This document shows positions 23,350-35,580 of a stretch of DNA of 40,391 nt, piece after piece. Made by a program: the position numbers and the translations under genes. The DNA is from Saccoglossus kowalevskii. Taxonomy: Eukaryota; Hemichordata; Enteropneusta; Harrimaniidae. Location of the stretch: the NCBI RefSeq assembly GCF_000003605.2, contig NW_003140270.1, positions 1 through 40,391 of the forward strand, given 5' to 3'. Under the pieces are notes generated by a model. The model did no database searches. It saw only the letters and a list, made by a program, of their open reading frames with translations, and was not told the origin of the DNA. Each line of letters begins with the position of its first letter. Positions within the stretch are counted from its first letter, which is position 1.

Positions 23350-24291
23350 TACATGCATGGGAGACTCCCTGAGTAAACGAGCAGTTGATTGTTTGTTGTT
23401 TCATAACACTCACAGTTAAAATATAAGGCAACGTTCCTGCATTCTTTCTCACTGTGATGGTAATTATTTATAGTGGAAAATCGTGGAATTTTTGTAACTA
23501 TTTTAATTAAGGAAAAGTTTTCAATTTTTTTCAAATTTCCAAGAACAAGTTGTAGATGCTATCGGCACGTACTGGGTTTTAAGCTGTTAACACACCGGGC
23601 AAAGTTGTTCAAAGTGATGGCAAAGTTGTGCTAATTTATTGAAACTTTGGTAGATATATCGGTATATATGACCTATATTGTTGGCATATAGAAACGCGCA
23701 GCTGTAAAGTCGACAAATTTAATAAATGATAGTTGAAAGCAACCTATTGATTTTCACATGAACTTACTGTAAAATGTTAGAAAACAGCGTGCAATGTTGG
23801 AAAAAGCGAAGAAAATGTTGGCGGAGTTGCTTGTATATTTAACCTATGTCATTGCCATGACACCCCCGCTGTTAAATTTCGAAAACATTAAGTAAACGTA
23901 TCAAGAATGCCTCATATATAAGCAGATTATCACAATTGCAAACCGAAAAATCGACAACAAACTGCTTACAAAGTTGTGAAAAGCGATTGCAAAGTTGTTT
24001 TTTTCAATCGGGATTGTTACCTGTGATATCATATTAACAATTACCATAGTTAAAAGTTTGAAAATGTAAATAAATATTTCGTGAATTGCTGTTAAATTAC
24101 CGTAGTGTTACTCCAAGTATGTAGAGGTTATAGGTCAATTCTAGAAGGTACTTCATGCCAGCGATAACGACTTTAAAACATCGAAAAACATGAAATACCT
24201 GCTAATTCGGTTTAATTTTAAATAATCTATGCAGCTGTGTAGTTAGCTGAACAACAAACGTTTAAGGTAAAGCGCAATCGATCGTGGTTAG
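23350..24291. repeat. Satellite unit 25 (942 bp)
   Basis: Complete unit. The first T-run is broken up (gattgtttgttg). Other changes are cactcacag, tttttcaaattt, gatagttgaa and attgcaaacc. The 3' end (ggtttaatttt, then ttaaggtaaag) is shared with unit 26. Confidence 0.95.
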
Positions 24292-25226
24292 TACATGCAT
24301 GGGAGTCTCCCTGAGTAAACGAGCAGTTGATATTTTTTTGTTTCATAACACACACAGTTAAAATATAAGGCAACGTTCCTGCATTCTTTCTCACTGTGAT
24401 GGTAATTATTTATAGTGGAAAATCGTGGAATTTTTGTAACTATTTTAATTAAGGAAAAGTTTTCAATTTTTTTCTAATTTCCAAGAACAAGTAGTAGATG
24501 CTATCAGCACGTAGAGGTTTTAAGCTTTTAACACACCGGGCAAAGTTGTTCAAAGTGATGGCAAAGTTGTGCTAAGTTATTGAAACTTTGGTATCGGTAT
24601 ATATGACCTAAGTTGTTGGCATATAGAAACGCGCAGCTGTAAAGTCGACAAATTTAATAAATGCTAGTTGAAAGCAACCTATAGATTTTCACATGAACTG
24701 ACTGTAAAATGTTAGAAAACAGCGTGCAATGTTGGAAAAATCGAAGGAGATGTTGGAGGAGTTGCTTGTATATTTAACCTATGTCATTGCCATGACACCC
24801 CCGCTGTTAAATTTCGAAAATATTAAGTAAACGTATCAAGAATGCCTCATATATAAGCAGATTATCACAATTGCCAACCGAAAAATCGACAACAAACTGC
24901 TTACAAAGTTGTGAAAAGCTATTGCAAAGTTGGTTGTTTCAATCGGGATTGTTACCTGTGATATCATATTAACAATTACCATAGTTAAAAGTTTGAAAAT
25001 GTAAATAAATATTTCGTGAATTGCTGTTAAATTACCGTAGTGTTACTCCAAGTATGTAGAGGTTATAGGTCAGTTCTAGAAGGTAATTCATGCCAGCGAT
25101 AACGATTTTAAAACATCGAAAAACATGAAATACCTGCCAATTCGGTTTAATTTTAAATAATCTATGCAGCTGTGTAGTTAGCTGAACAACAAACGTTTAA
25201 GGTAAAGCGCAATCGATCGTGGTTAG
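24292..25226. repeat. Satellite unit 26 (935 bp), 6-bp deletion
   Basis: Has the same ggtatcgg 6-bp deletion as class B (about 24590 to 24598) but no other class B marker. Private changes: gtagtagatg, cgtagaggtttt and gttggagg. Confidence 0.95.
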
Positions 25227-26170
25227 TACATGCATGGGAGACTCCCTGAGTAAACGAGCAGTTGATTTTTTTTTTTGTTTCATAACACACACAGTTAAAA
25301 TATAAGGCAACGTTCCTGCATTCTTTCTCACTGTGATGGTAATTATTTATAGTGGAAAATCGTGGAATTTTTGTAACTATTTTAATTAAGGAAAAGTTTT
25401 CAATTTTTTTCTAATTTCCAAGAACAAGTTGTAGATGCTATCGGTACGTACTGGGTTTTAAGCTGTTAACACACCGGGCAAAGTTGTTCAAAGTGATGGC
25501 AAAGTTGTGCTAAGTTATTGAAACTTTGGTAGATATATCGGTATATATGACCTAAGTTGTTGGCATATAGAAACGCGCAGCTGTAAAGTCGACAAATTTA
25601 ATAAATGCTAGTTGAAAGCAACCTATAGATTTTCACATGAACTGACTGTAAAATGTCAGAAAACAGCGTGCAATGTTGGAAAAAGCGAAGGAAATGTTGG
25701 CGGAATTGCTTGTATATTTAACCTATGTCATTGCCATGACTCCCCCGCAGTTAAATTTCGAAAACATTAAGTAAATGTATCAAGAATGCCTCATATATAA
25801 GCAGATTATCACAACTGCCAACCGAAAAATCGACAACAAACTGCTTACAAAGTTGTGAAAAGCGATTGCAAAGTTGGTTGTTTCAATCGGGATTGTTACC
25901 TGTGATATCATATTAACAATTACCATAGTTAAAAGTTCGAAAATGTAAATAAATATTTCGTGAATTGCTGTTAAATTACCGTAGTGTTACTCCAAGTATG
26001 TAGAGGTTATAGGTCAATTCTAAAAGGTACTTCATGCCAGCAATAACGATTTTAAAACATCGAAAAACATGAAATACCTGCCAATTCGGCTTAATTTCAT
26101 ATAATCTATGCAGCTGTGTAGTTAGCTGAACAACAAACGTTTAAAGTAAAGCGCAATCGATCGTGGTTAG
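25227..26170. repeat. Satellite unit 27 (944 bp)
   Basis: Complete unit with a long first T-run. Changes include atcggtacg, aatgtcagaa, gcggaattgc and catgactccc. Its end (cagcaataac, ctaaaagg) resembles that of unit 28. Confidence 0.95.
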
Positions 26171-27109
26171 TACATGCATGGGAGACTCCCTGAGTAAACG
26201 AGCAGTTGATTTTTTTTGTTTCATAACACACACAGTTAAAATATAAGGCAACGTTCCTGCATTCTTTCTCACTGTGATGGTAATTATTTATAGTGGAAAA
26301 TCGTGGAATTTTTGTAACTATTTTAATTAAGGAAAAGTTTTCAATTTTTTTTCTAATTTCCAAGAACATGTTGTAGATGCTATCGGCACGTCCTGGTTTT
26401 AAGCTGTTAACACACCGGGCAAAGTTGTTCAAGTGATGGCAAAGTTGTGATAAGTTATTGAAACTTTGGTAGATATATCGGTATATATGACCTAAGTTGT
26501 TGGCTTATAGAAACGCGCAGCTGTAAAGTCGACAAATTTAATAAATGCTAGTTGAAAGCAACCTATAGATTTTCACATGAACTGACTGTAAAATGTTAGA
26601 AAACAGCGTGCAATGTTGGAAAAAGCGAAGGAAATGTTGGCGGAGTTGCTTGTATATTTAACCTATGTCATTGCCATGACACCCCCGCAGTTAAATTTGG
26701 AAAACATTAAGTAAATGTATCAAGAATGCCTCATATATAAGCAGATTATCACAACTGCCAACCGAAAAATCGACAACAAACTGCTTACAAAGTTGTGAAA
26801 AGCGATTGCAAAGTTGGTTGTTTCAATCGGGATTGTTACCTGTGATATCATATTAACAATTACCATAGTTAAAAGTTCGAAAATGTAAATAAATATTTCG
26901 TGAATTGCTGTTAAATTACCGTAGTGTTACTCCAAGTATGTAGGGGTTATAGGTCAATTCTAAAAGGTACTTCATGCCAGCAATAACGATTTTAAAACAT
27001 CGAAAAACATGAAATACCTGCCAATTCGGCTTAATTTCAAATAATCTATGCAGCTGTGTAGTTAGGTGAACAACAACGTTTAAAGTAAAGCGCAATCGAT
27101 CGTGGTTAG
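26171..27109. repeat. Satellite unit 28 (939 bp)
   Basis: Near-copy of unit 15 in its central and 3' parts. It also has cgtcctgg with a lost G and gttcaagtg, both of which recur in unit 29. Confidence 0.95.
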
Positions 27110-28046
27110 TACATGCATGGGAGACTCCCTGAGTAAACGAGCAGTTGATTTTTTTTGTTTCATAACACACACAGTTAAAATATAAGGCAACGTTCCTGCA
27201 TTCTTTCTCACTGTGATGGTAATTATTTATAGTGGAAAATCGTGGAATTTTTGTATCTATTTTAATTAAGGAAAAGTTTTCAATTTTTTTTCTAATTTCC
27301 AAGAACAAGTTGTAGATGCTATCGGCACATCCTGGTTTTAAGCTGTTAACACACCGGGCAAGTTGTTCAAGTGATGGCAAAATTGTGATAAGTTATTGAA
27401 ACTTTGGTAGATATATCGGTATATATGACTAAGTTGTTTGCATATAGAAACGCGCAGCTGTAAAGTCGACAAATTTAATAAATGCTAGTGAAAGCAACCT
27501 ATAGATTTTTCACATGAACTGACTGCAAAATGTTAGAAAACAGCGTGCAATGTTGGAAAAAGCGAAGGATATGTTGGCGGAGTTCCTTGTATATTTAACC
27601 TATGTCATTTCCATGACACCCCCGCAGTTAAATTTCGAGAACATTAAGTAAATGTATCAAGAATGCCTCATATATAAGCAGATTATCACAACTGCCAACC
27701 GAAAAATCGACAACAAACTGCTTACAAAGTTGTGAAAAGCGATTGCAAAGTTGGTTGTTTCAATCGGGATTGTTACCTGCGATATCATATTAACAATTAC
27801 CATAGTTAAATATCGAAAATGTAAATAAATATTTCGTGAATTGCTGTTAAATTACCGTCGTGTTACTACAAGTATGTAGAGGTTATAGGTCAATTCTAGA
27901 AGGTACTTCATGCCAGCGATAACGATTTTAAAACATCGAAAAACATGAAATACCTGCCAATTCGGCTTAATTTTAAATAATCTATGCAGTTGTGTGGTTT
28001 GCTGAACAACAAACGTTTAAAGTAAAGCGCAATCGATCGCGGTTAG
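27110..28046. repeat. Satellite unit 29 (937 bp), indel-rich
   Basis: Between 27326 and 27510 it shows catcctggttt, gggcaagttg, gttcaagtg, atgactaag, gctagtgaaag and gatttttcac, each a one-base indel. A small deletion gives ttaaatatcg at about 27810. Confidence 0.95.
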
Positions 28047-28986
28047 TACATGCATGGGAGACTCCCTGAGTAAACGAGCAGTTGATTTTTTTTGTTTCAT
28101 AACACACACAGTTAAAATATAAGGCAACGTTCCTGCATTCTTTCTCACTGTGATGGTAATTATTTATAGTGGAAAATCGTGGAATTTTTGTAACTATTTT
28201 AATTAAGGAAAAGTTTTCAATTTTTTTCTAATTTCCAAGAACAAGTTGTAGATGCTATCGGCACGTACTGGGTTTTAAGCTGTTAACACACCGGGCAAAG
28301 TTGTTCAAAGTGATGGCAAAGTTGTGTTAAGTTATTGAAACTTTGGTAGATATATCGGTATATATGACCTAAGTTGTTGGCATATTGAAACGCGCAGCTG
28401 TAAAGTCGACAAATTTAATAAATGCTAGTTGAAAGCAACCTATAGATTTTCACATGAACTGACTGTAAAATGTTCGAAAACAGCGTGCAATGTTGGAAAA
28501 ATCGAAGGAAATGTTGGCGGAGTTGCTTGTATATTTAACCTATGTCATTGTCATGACACCCACGCTGTTAAATTTCGAAAACATTAAATAAACGTATCAA
28601 GAATGCCTCATATATAAGCAGATTATCACAACTGCCAACCGGAAAATCGACAACAAACTGCTTACAAAGTTGTGAAAAGCGATTGCAAAGTTGGTTATTT
28701 CAATCGGGATTGTTACCTGTGATATCATATTAACAATTACCATAGGTAAAAGTTCGAAAATGTAAATAAATATTTCGTGAATTGCTGTTAAACTACCGTC
28801 GTGTTACTCCAAGTATGTAGAGGTTATAGGTCAATTCTAGAAGGTACTTCATGCCAGCGATAACGATTTTAAAACATCGAAAAACATGAAATACCTGCCA
28901 ATTCGGCTTAATTTCAAATAATCTATGCAGCTGTGTAGTTAGCTGACAACAAACGTTTAAAGTAAAGCGCAATCGATCGTGGTTAG
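28047..28986. repeat. Satellite unit 30 (940 bp)
   Basis: Complete, close to the common form. Changes: gttgtgttaag, atgttcgaaa, cattgtcatgac, acccacgc, aaactaccgtcg and a missing A at its end (gctgacaac). Confidence 0.95.
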
Positions 28987-29926
28987 TACATGCATGGAAG
29001 ACTCCCTGAGTTAACGAGCAGTTGATTTTTTGTTTGTTTCATAACACACACTTAAAATATAAAGCAACGTTCCTGCATTCTTTCTCACTGTGATGGTAAT
29101 TATTTATAGTGGAAAATCGTAGAAATTTTTTAACTATTTTAATTAAGGAAAAAGTTTTCAATTTTTTTCTATTTTCCAAGAACAAGTTGTAGATGCTATC
29201 GCACGTAGTGGGTTTTAAGCTGTTAACACACCGGGCAAAGTTGTTCAAAGTGATGGCAAAATTGTGCTAAGTTATTGAAACATTGGTAGATATATCGGTA
29301 TATATGACCTATGTTGTTGGCATATAGAAACGCGCAGCTGTAATGTCGACAAATTTAATAAATGCTAGTTCAAAGCAACCTATAGATTTTCACATGAACT
29401 GACTGTAAAATGTTAGAAAACAGCGTGCAATGTTGGAAAAATCGAAGGAAATGTTGGCGGAGTTGCTTGTATATTTAACCTATGTCATTGCCATTATACC
29501 CCCGCTGTTAAATTTCGAAACATTAAGTAAACGTATCAAGAATGCCTCATATATAAGCAGATTATCACAACTGCCAACCGAAAAATCGACAACAAACTGC
29601 TTACAAAGTTGTGAAAAGCGATTGCAAAGTTGGTTGTTTCAATCGGGATTGTTACCTGTGATATCATATTAACAATTACCATAGTTAAAAGTTCGAAAAT
29701 GTAAATAAATATTTCGTGAATTGCTGTTAAATTACCGTAGTGTTACTCCAAGTATGTAGAGGTTATAGGTCAATTCTAGAAGGTACTTCATGCCAGCGAT
29801 AACGATTTTAAAACATCGAAAAACATGAAATACCTGCCAATTCGGCTTACTTTCAAATAATCTATGCAGCTGTGTAGTTAGCTGAACAACCAACGATTAA
29901 AGTAAAGCGCAATCGATCGTGGTTAG
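28987..29926. repeat. Satellite unit 31 (940 bp)
   Basis: Has gattttttgtttgtttc and acacacacttaaaa, both shared with unit 34. Other changes: catggaagac, atcgcacg, gccattatac and a missing base in cgaaacatt, which opens the 33-codon frame to 80 codons. Confidence 0.95.
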
Positions 29927-30868
29927 TACATGCATGGGAGACTCCCTGAGTAAACTAGCAGTTGAATTTTTTTTGTTTCATAACACACACAGTTAAAATA
30001 TAAGGCAACGTTCCTGCATTCTTTCTCACTGTGATGGTAATTAATTGATAGTGGGAAATCGTGGAATTTTTGTAACTATTTTAATTAAGGAAAAGTTTTC
30101 AATTTTTTTCTATTTTCCAAGAACAAGTTGTAGATGCTATCGGCACGTAGTGGGTTTTAAGCTGTTAACACACCGGGCAAAGTTGTTCAAAGTGATGGCA
30201 AAGTTGTGCTAAGTTATTGAAACTTTGGTAGATATATCGGTATATATGACCTAAGTTGTTGGCATATAGAAACGCGCAGCTGTAAATTCGACAAATTTAA
30301 TAAATGCTAGTTGAAAGCAACCTATAGATTTTCACATGAACTGACTGTAAAATGTTAGAAAACAGCGTGCAATGTTGGAAAAAGCGAAGGAAATGTTGGC
30401 GGAGTTGTTTGTATATTTAACCTATGTCATTGCCATGACACCCCGCAGTTAAATTTCGAAAACATTAAGTAAATGTATCAAGAATGCCTCATATATAAGC
30501 AGATTATCACAACTGCCAACCGAAAAATCGACAACAAACTGCTTACAAAGTTGTGAAAAGCGATTGCAAAGTTGGTTGTTTCAATCGGGATTGTTACCTG
30601 TGATATCATATTAACAATTACCATAGTTAAAAGTTCGAAAATGTAAATAAATATTTCGTGAATTGCTGTTAAATTACCGTAGTGTTACTCCAAGTATGTA
30701 GAGGTTATAGGTCAATTCTAGAAGGTATTTCATGCCAGCGATAACGATTTTAAAACATTGAAAAACATGAAATACCTGCCAATTCGGCTTAATTTCAAAT
30801 AATCTATGCAGCTAGGTAGTTAACTGAACAACAAACGTTTAAAGTAAAGCGCAATCGATCGTGGTTAG
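29927..30868. repeat. Satellite unit 32 (942 bp)
   Basis: ttaattgatagtggga and ctattttcc recall unit 12. One C is lost from the C-run (atgacaccccgc), a loss also seen in units 34 and 35. Confidence 0.95.
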
Positions 30869-31809
30869 TACATGCATGGGAGACTCCCTGAGTAAACGAG
30901 CAGTTGATTTTTTTTGGTTCATAACACACACAGTTAAATTATAAGGCAACGTTCTTGCATTCTTTCTCACTGTGATGGTAATTATTTATAGTGGAAAATC
31001 ATGGAATTTGTGTAACTATTTTAATTAAGGAAAAGTACTCAATTTTTTTCTAATTTCCAAGAACAAGTTGTAGATGCTATCGGCACGTAGTGGGTTTTGA
31101 GCTGTTAACACACCGGGCAAAGTTGTTCAAAGTGATGGCAAAGTTGTGCTAAGTTATTGAAACTTTGGTAGATATATCGGTATATATGACCTAAGTTGTT
31201 GGCATACAGAAACGCGCAGCTGTAAAGTCGACAAATTGAATAAATGATAGTTGAAAGCAACCTATAGATGTTCACATGAACTGACTGTAAAATGTTAGAA
31301 AACAGCGTGCAATGTTGGAAAAAGCGAAGGAAATGTTGGCGGAGTTGCTTGTATATTTAACCTATGTCATCGCCATGACACCCCCGCAGTTAAATTTCGA
31401 AAACATTAAGTAAATGTATCAAAAATGCCTCATATATAAGCAGCTTATCACAACTGCCAACCGAAAAATCGACAACAAACTGCTTACAAAGTTGTGAAAA
31501 GCGATTGCAAAGTTGTTTTTTTCATTCGGGATTGTTACCTGTGATATCATATCAACAATTACCATAGATAAAAGTTCGAAAATGTAAATAAATATTTCGT
31601 GAATTGCTGTTAAATTACCGTAGTGTTGCTCCAAGTATGTAGAGGTTATAGGTCAATTGTAGAAGGTACTTCATGCCAGCGATAACGATTTTAAAACATC
31701 GAAAAACATGAAATACCTGCCAATTCGGCTTAATTTTAAATAATCTATGCAGCTGTGTAGTTAGCTGAACAACAAACGTTTAAAGTAAAGCGCAATCGAT
31801 CGTGGTTAG
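30869..31809. repeat. Satellite unit 33, ggttcat type (941 bp)
   Basis: 5' part has the unit 21 markers (ggttcataac, gttcttgc, aatttgtgtaac). The 3' part has gttttttt, attcgggatt and gcagcttatc. Confidence 0.95.
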
Positions 31810-32748
31810 TACATGCATGGGAGACTCCCTGAGTAAACGAGCAGTTGATTTTTTGTTTGTTTCATAACACACACTTAAAATATAAGGCAACGTTCCTGCA
31901 TTCTTTCTCACTGTGATGGTAATTATTTATAGTGGAAAATCGTGGAATTTTTTAACTATTTTAATTAAGGAAAAGTTTTCAATTTTTTTCTAATTTCCAA
32001 GAACAAGTTGTAGATGCTATCGGCACGTAGTGGGTTTTAAGCTGTTAACACACCGGGCAAAGTTGTTCAAAGTGATGGCAAAGTTGTGCTAAGTTATTGA
32101 AACTTTGGTAGATATATCGGTATATATGACCTAAGTTGTTGGCATATAGAAACGCGCATCTGTAAAGTCGACAAATTTAATAAATGCTAGTTGAAAGCAA
32201 TCTATAGATTTTCAGATGAACTGACTGTAAAATGTTAGAAAACAGAGTGCAATGTTGGAAAAATTGAAGGAAATGTTGGCGGAGTTGCTTGTATATTTAA
32301 CCTATGTCATTGCCATGACACCCCGCTGTTAAATTCCGAAAACATTAAGTAAACGTAGCAAGAATGCCTCATATATAAGCAGATTATCACAACTGCCAAC
32401 CGAAAAATCGACCACAAACTGCTTACAAAGTTGTGATAAGCGATTGCAAAGTTGGTTGTTTCATTCGGGATTGTTACCTGTGATATCATATTAACAATTA
32501 CCATAGTTAAAAGTTCGAAAATGTAAATAAATATTTCGTGAAGTGCTGTTAAATTACCGCAGTGTTACTCCAAGTATGTAGAGGTTATAGGTCAATACTA
32601 GAAGGTACTTTATGCCAGCGATAACGATTTTAAAACATCGAAAAACATGAAATACCTGCCAATTCGGCTAAATTTCAAATATTTTATGCAGCTGTGTAGT
32701 TAGCTGAACAACGAACGTTTAAAGTAAAGCGCAATCGATCGCGGTTAG
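31810..32748. repeat. Satellite unit 34, mosaic (939 bp)
   Basis: The first T-run region matches unit 31 (tttttgtttg, acacacttaaaa). The middle matches unit 11 (gcgcatctg, gcaatctata, cagatgaac, aaattgaagg). This looks like a mosaic of two subtypes, with the switch somewhere between about 31880 and 32155. Confidence 0.95.
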
Positions 32749-33698
32749 TACATGCATGGGAGACTCCCTGAGTAAACGAGCAGTTGATTTTTTTTTTGGT
32801 TCATTGGTTCATAACACACACAGTTAAAATATAAGGCAACGTTCTTGCATTCTTTCTCACTGTGATGGTTATTATTTATAGTGGAAAATCGTGGAATTTT
32901 TGTAACTATTTTAATTAAGGAAAAGTTTTCAATTTTTTTCTAATTTCCAAGAACAAGTTGTAGATGCTATCGGCACGTACTGGGTTTTAAGCTGTTAACA
33001 CACCGGGCAAAGTTGTTCAAAGTGATGGCAAAGTTGTGCTAAGTTATTGAAACTTTGGTAGATATATCGGTATATATGACCTAAGTTGTTGGCATATAGA
33101 AACGCGCAGCTGTAACGTCGACAAATTAAATAAATGCTAGTTGAAAGCAACCTATAGATTTTCACATGAACTGACTGTAAAATGTTAGAAAACAGCGTGC
33201 AATGTTGGAAAAAGCGAAAGAAATGTTGGCGGAGTTGCTTGTATATTTAACCTATGTCATCGCCATGACACCCCGCAGTTAAATTTCGAAAACATTAAGT
33301 AAATGTATCAAGAATGCCTCATATATAAGCAGATTATCACAACTGCCAACCGAAAAATCGACAACAACCTGCTTACAAAGTTGTGAAAAGCGATTGCAAA
33401 GTTGGTTGTTTCAATCGGGATTCTTACCTGTGATATCATGTTAACAATTACCATAGTTAAAAGTTCGAAAATGTAAATAAATATTTCGTGAATTGCTGTT
33501 AAATTACCGTAGTGTTACTCCAAGTATGTACAGGTTATAGGTCAATTCTAGAAGGTACTTCATGCCAGCGATAACGATTTTAAAACATCGAAAAACATGA
33601 AATACCTGCCAATTCGGCTTAATTTCAAATAATCTATGCAGCTGTGTAGTTAGCTGAACAACAAACGTTTAAAGTAAAGCGCAATCGATCGTGGTTAG
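32749..33698. repeat. Satellite unit 35 (950 bp), 8-bp duplication
   Basis: Longest complete unit. ggttcatt at 32798 to 32805 is repeated, with one change, at 32806 to 32813. gttcttgc links its 5' part to the ggttcat subtype. Confidence 0.95.
32798..32813. repeat. 8-bp tandem duplication
   Basis: ggttcatt at 32798 to 32805 is followed by ggttcata at 32806 to 32813, where other units of this subtype have a single copy. It accounts for unit 35 being about 9 bp longer than average. Confidence 0.8.
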
Positions 33699-34640
33699 TA
33701 CATGCATGGGAGACTCCCTGAGTAAACGAGCAGTTGATTTTTTTTTGTTTCATAACACACACAGTTAAAATATAAGGCAACGTTCCTGCATTCTTTCTCA
33801 CTGTGATGGTAATTATTTATAGTGGAAAATCGTGGAATTTTAGTAACTATTTTAATTAAGGAAAAGTTTTCAATTTTTTTCTAATTTCCAAGAACAAGTC
33901 GTAGATGCTATCGGCACGTAGTGGGTTTTAAGCTGTTAACACACCGGGCAAAGTTGTTCAAAGTAATGGCAAAGTTGTGCTAAGTTATTGAAACTTTGGT
34001 AGATATATCGGTATATATGACCTAAGATGTTGGCATATAGAAACGCGCAGCTGTAAAGTCGACAAATTTAATAATTGCTAGTTGAAGGCAACCTATAGAT
34101 TTTCACATGAACTGACTGTAAAATGTTAGAAAACAGCGTGCTATGTTGGGAAAAGCGAAGGAAATGTTGGCGGAGTTGCTTGTATATTTAACCTATGTCA
34201 TCGCCATGACACCCCCGCAGTTAAATTTCGAAAACATTAAGTAAATGTATCAAAAATGCCTCATATATAAGCAGATTATCACAACTGCCAACCGAAAAAT
34301 CGACAACAAACTGCTTACAAAGTTGTGAAAAGCGATTGCAAAGATGATTGTTTCAATCGGGATTGTTACCTGTGATATCATATTAACAATTACCATAGTT
34401 AAAAGTTCGAAAATGTAAACAAATATTTCGTGAATTGCTGTTAAATTACCGTAGTGTTACTCCAAGTATGTAGAGGTTATAGGTCAATTCTAGAAGGTAC
34501 TTCATGCCAGCGATAACGATTTTAAAACATCGAAAAACATGAAATACCTGCCAATTCGGCTTAATTTCAAATAATCTATGCGGCTGTGTGGTTAGCCGAA
34601 CAACTAATGTTTAAAGTAAAGCGCAATCGATCGTGGTTAG
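33699..34640. repeat. Satellite unit 36 (942 bp)
   Basis: Complete unit with private substitutions: ttttagtaac, aagtcgtag, aagtaatgg, taagatgtt, taattgcta, gtgctatgtt and aagatgattg. Confidence 0.95.
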
Positions 34641-35580
34641 TACATGCATGGGAGACTTCGTGAGTAAACGAGCAGTTGTTTTTTTTGTTTCATAACACAC
34701 ACAGTTAAAATATAAGGCAACGTTCCTGCATTTTTTCTCACTGTGATGGTAATTATTTATAGTGGAAAATCGTGGAATTTTTGTAACTATTTTAATTAAG
34801 GAAAAGTTTTCATTTTTTTTCTAATTTCCAAGAACAAGTTGTAGATGCTATCGGCACGTACTGGGTTTTGACCTGTTTACACACCGGGAAAAGTTGTTCA
34901 AAGTGATGGCAAACTTGTGCTAAGTTATTGAAACTTTGGTAGATATATCGGTATATATGACCTAAGTTGTTGGCATATAGAAACGCGCAGCTGTAATGTC
35001 GACAAATTTAATAAATGCTAGTTGAAAGCAACCTATAGATTTTCACATGAACTGACTGTAAAATATTAGAAAACAGCGTGCAATGTTGGAAAAAGCGAAG
35101 GAAATGTTGGCGGAGTTGCTTGTATATTTAACCTATGCCATTGCCATGACACCCCCGCTGTTAAATTTCGAAAACATTAAGTAAACGTATCAAGAATGCC
35201 TCATATATAAGCAGATTATCACAACTGCCAACCGAAAAATCGACAACAAACTGCTTACAAAGTTGTGAAAAGCGATTGCAAAGTTGGTTTTTTCAATCGG
35301 GATTGTTACCTGTGATATCATATTAACAATTACCATAGTTAAAAGTTCGAAAATGTAAATAAATATTTCGTGAATTGCTGTTAAATTACTGTAGTGTTAC
35401 TCCAAGTATGTAGAGGTTATAGGTCAATTCTAGAAGGTACTTCATGCCACCGATAACGATTTTAAAACATCGAAAAACATGAAATACCTGCCAATTCGGC
35501 TTAATTTTAAATAATCTATGCAGCTGTGTAGTTAGTTGAACAACAAATGTTTAAAGTAAAGCGCAATCGATCGTCGTTAG
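34641..35580. repeat. Satellite unit 37 (940 bp)
   Basis: Complete unit. Changes: gacttcgtgag, gcagttgtttt, attttttctc, ttttgacctgttt, cgggaaaag, gcaaacttg and aaatattag. Confidence 0.95.

Noticed and set aside
26916-27380. Minus-strand frame of 154 codons, the longest in the window
   Set aside because: It starts at TTG, not ATG, and exists because of private deletions near its start in unit 29. The same region is closed or shifted in most other copies. It lies wholly in satellite sequence.
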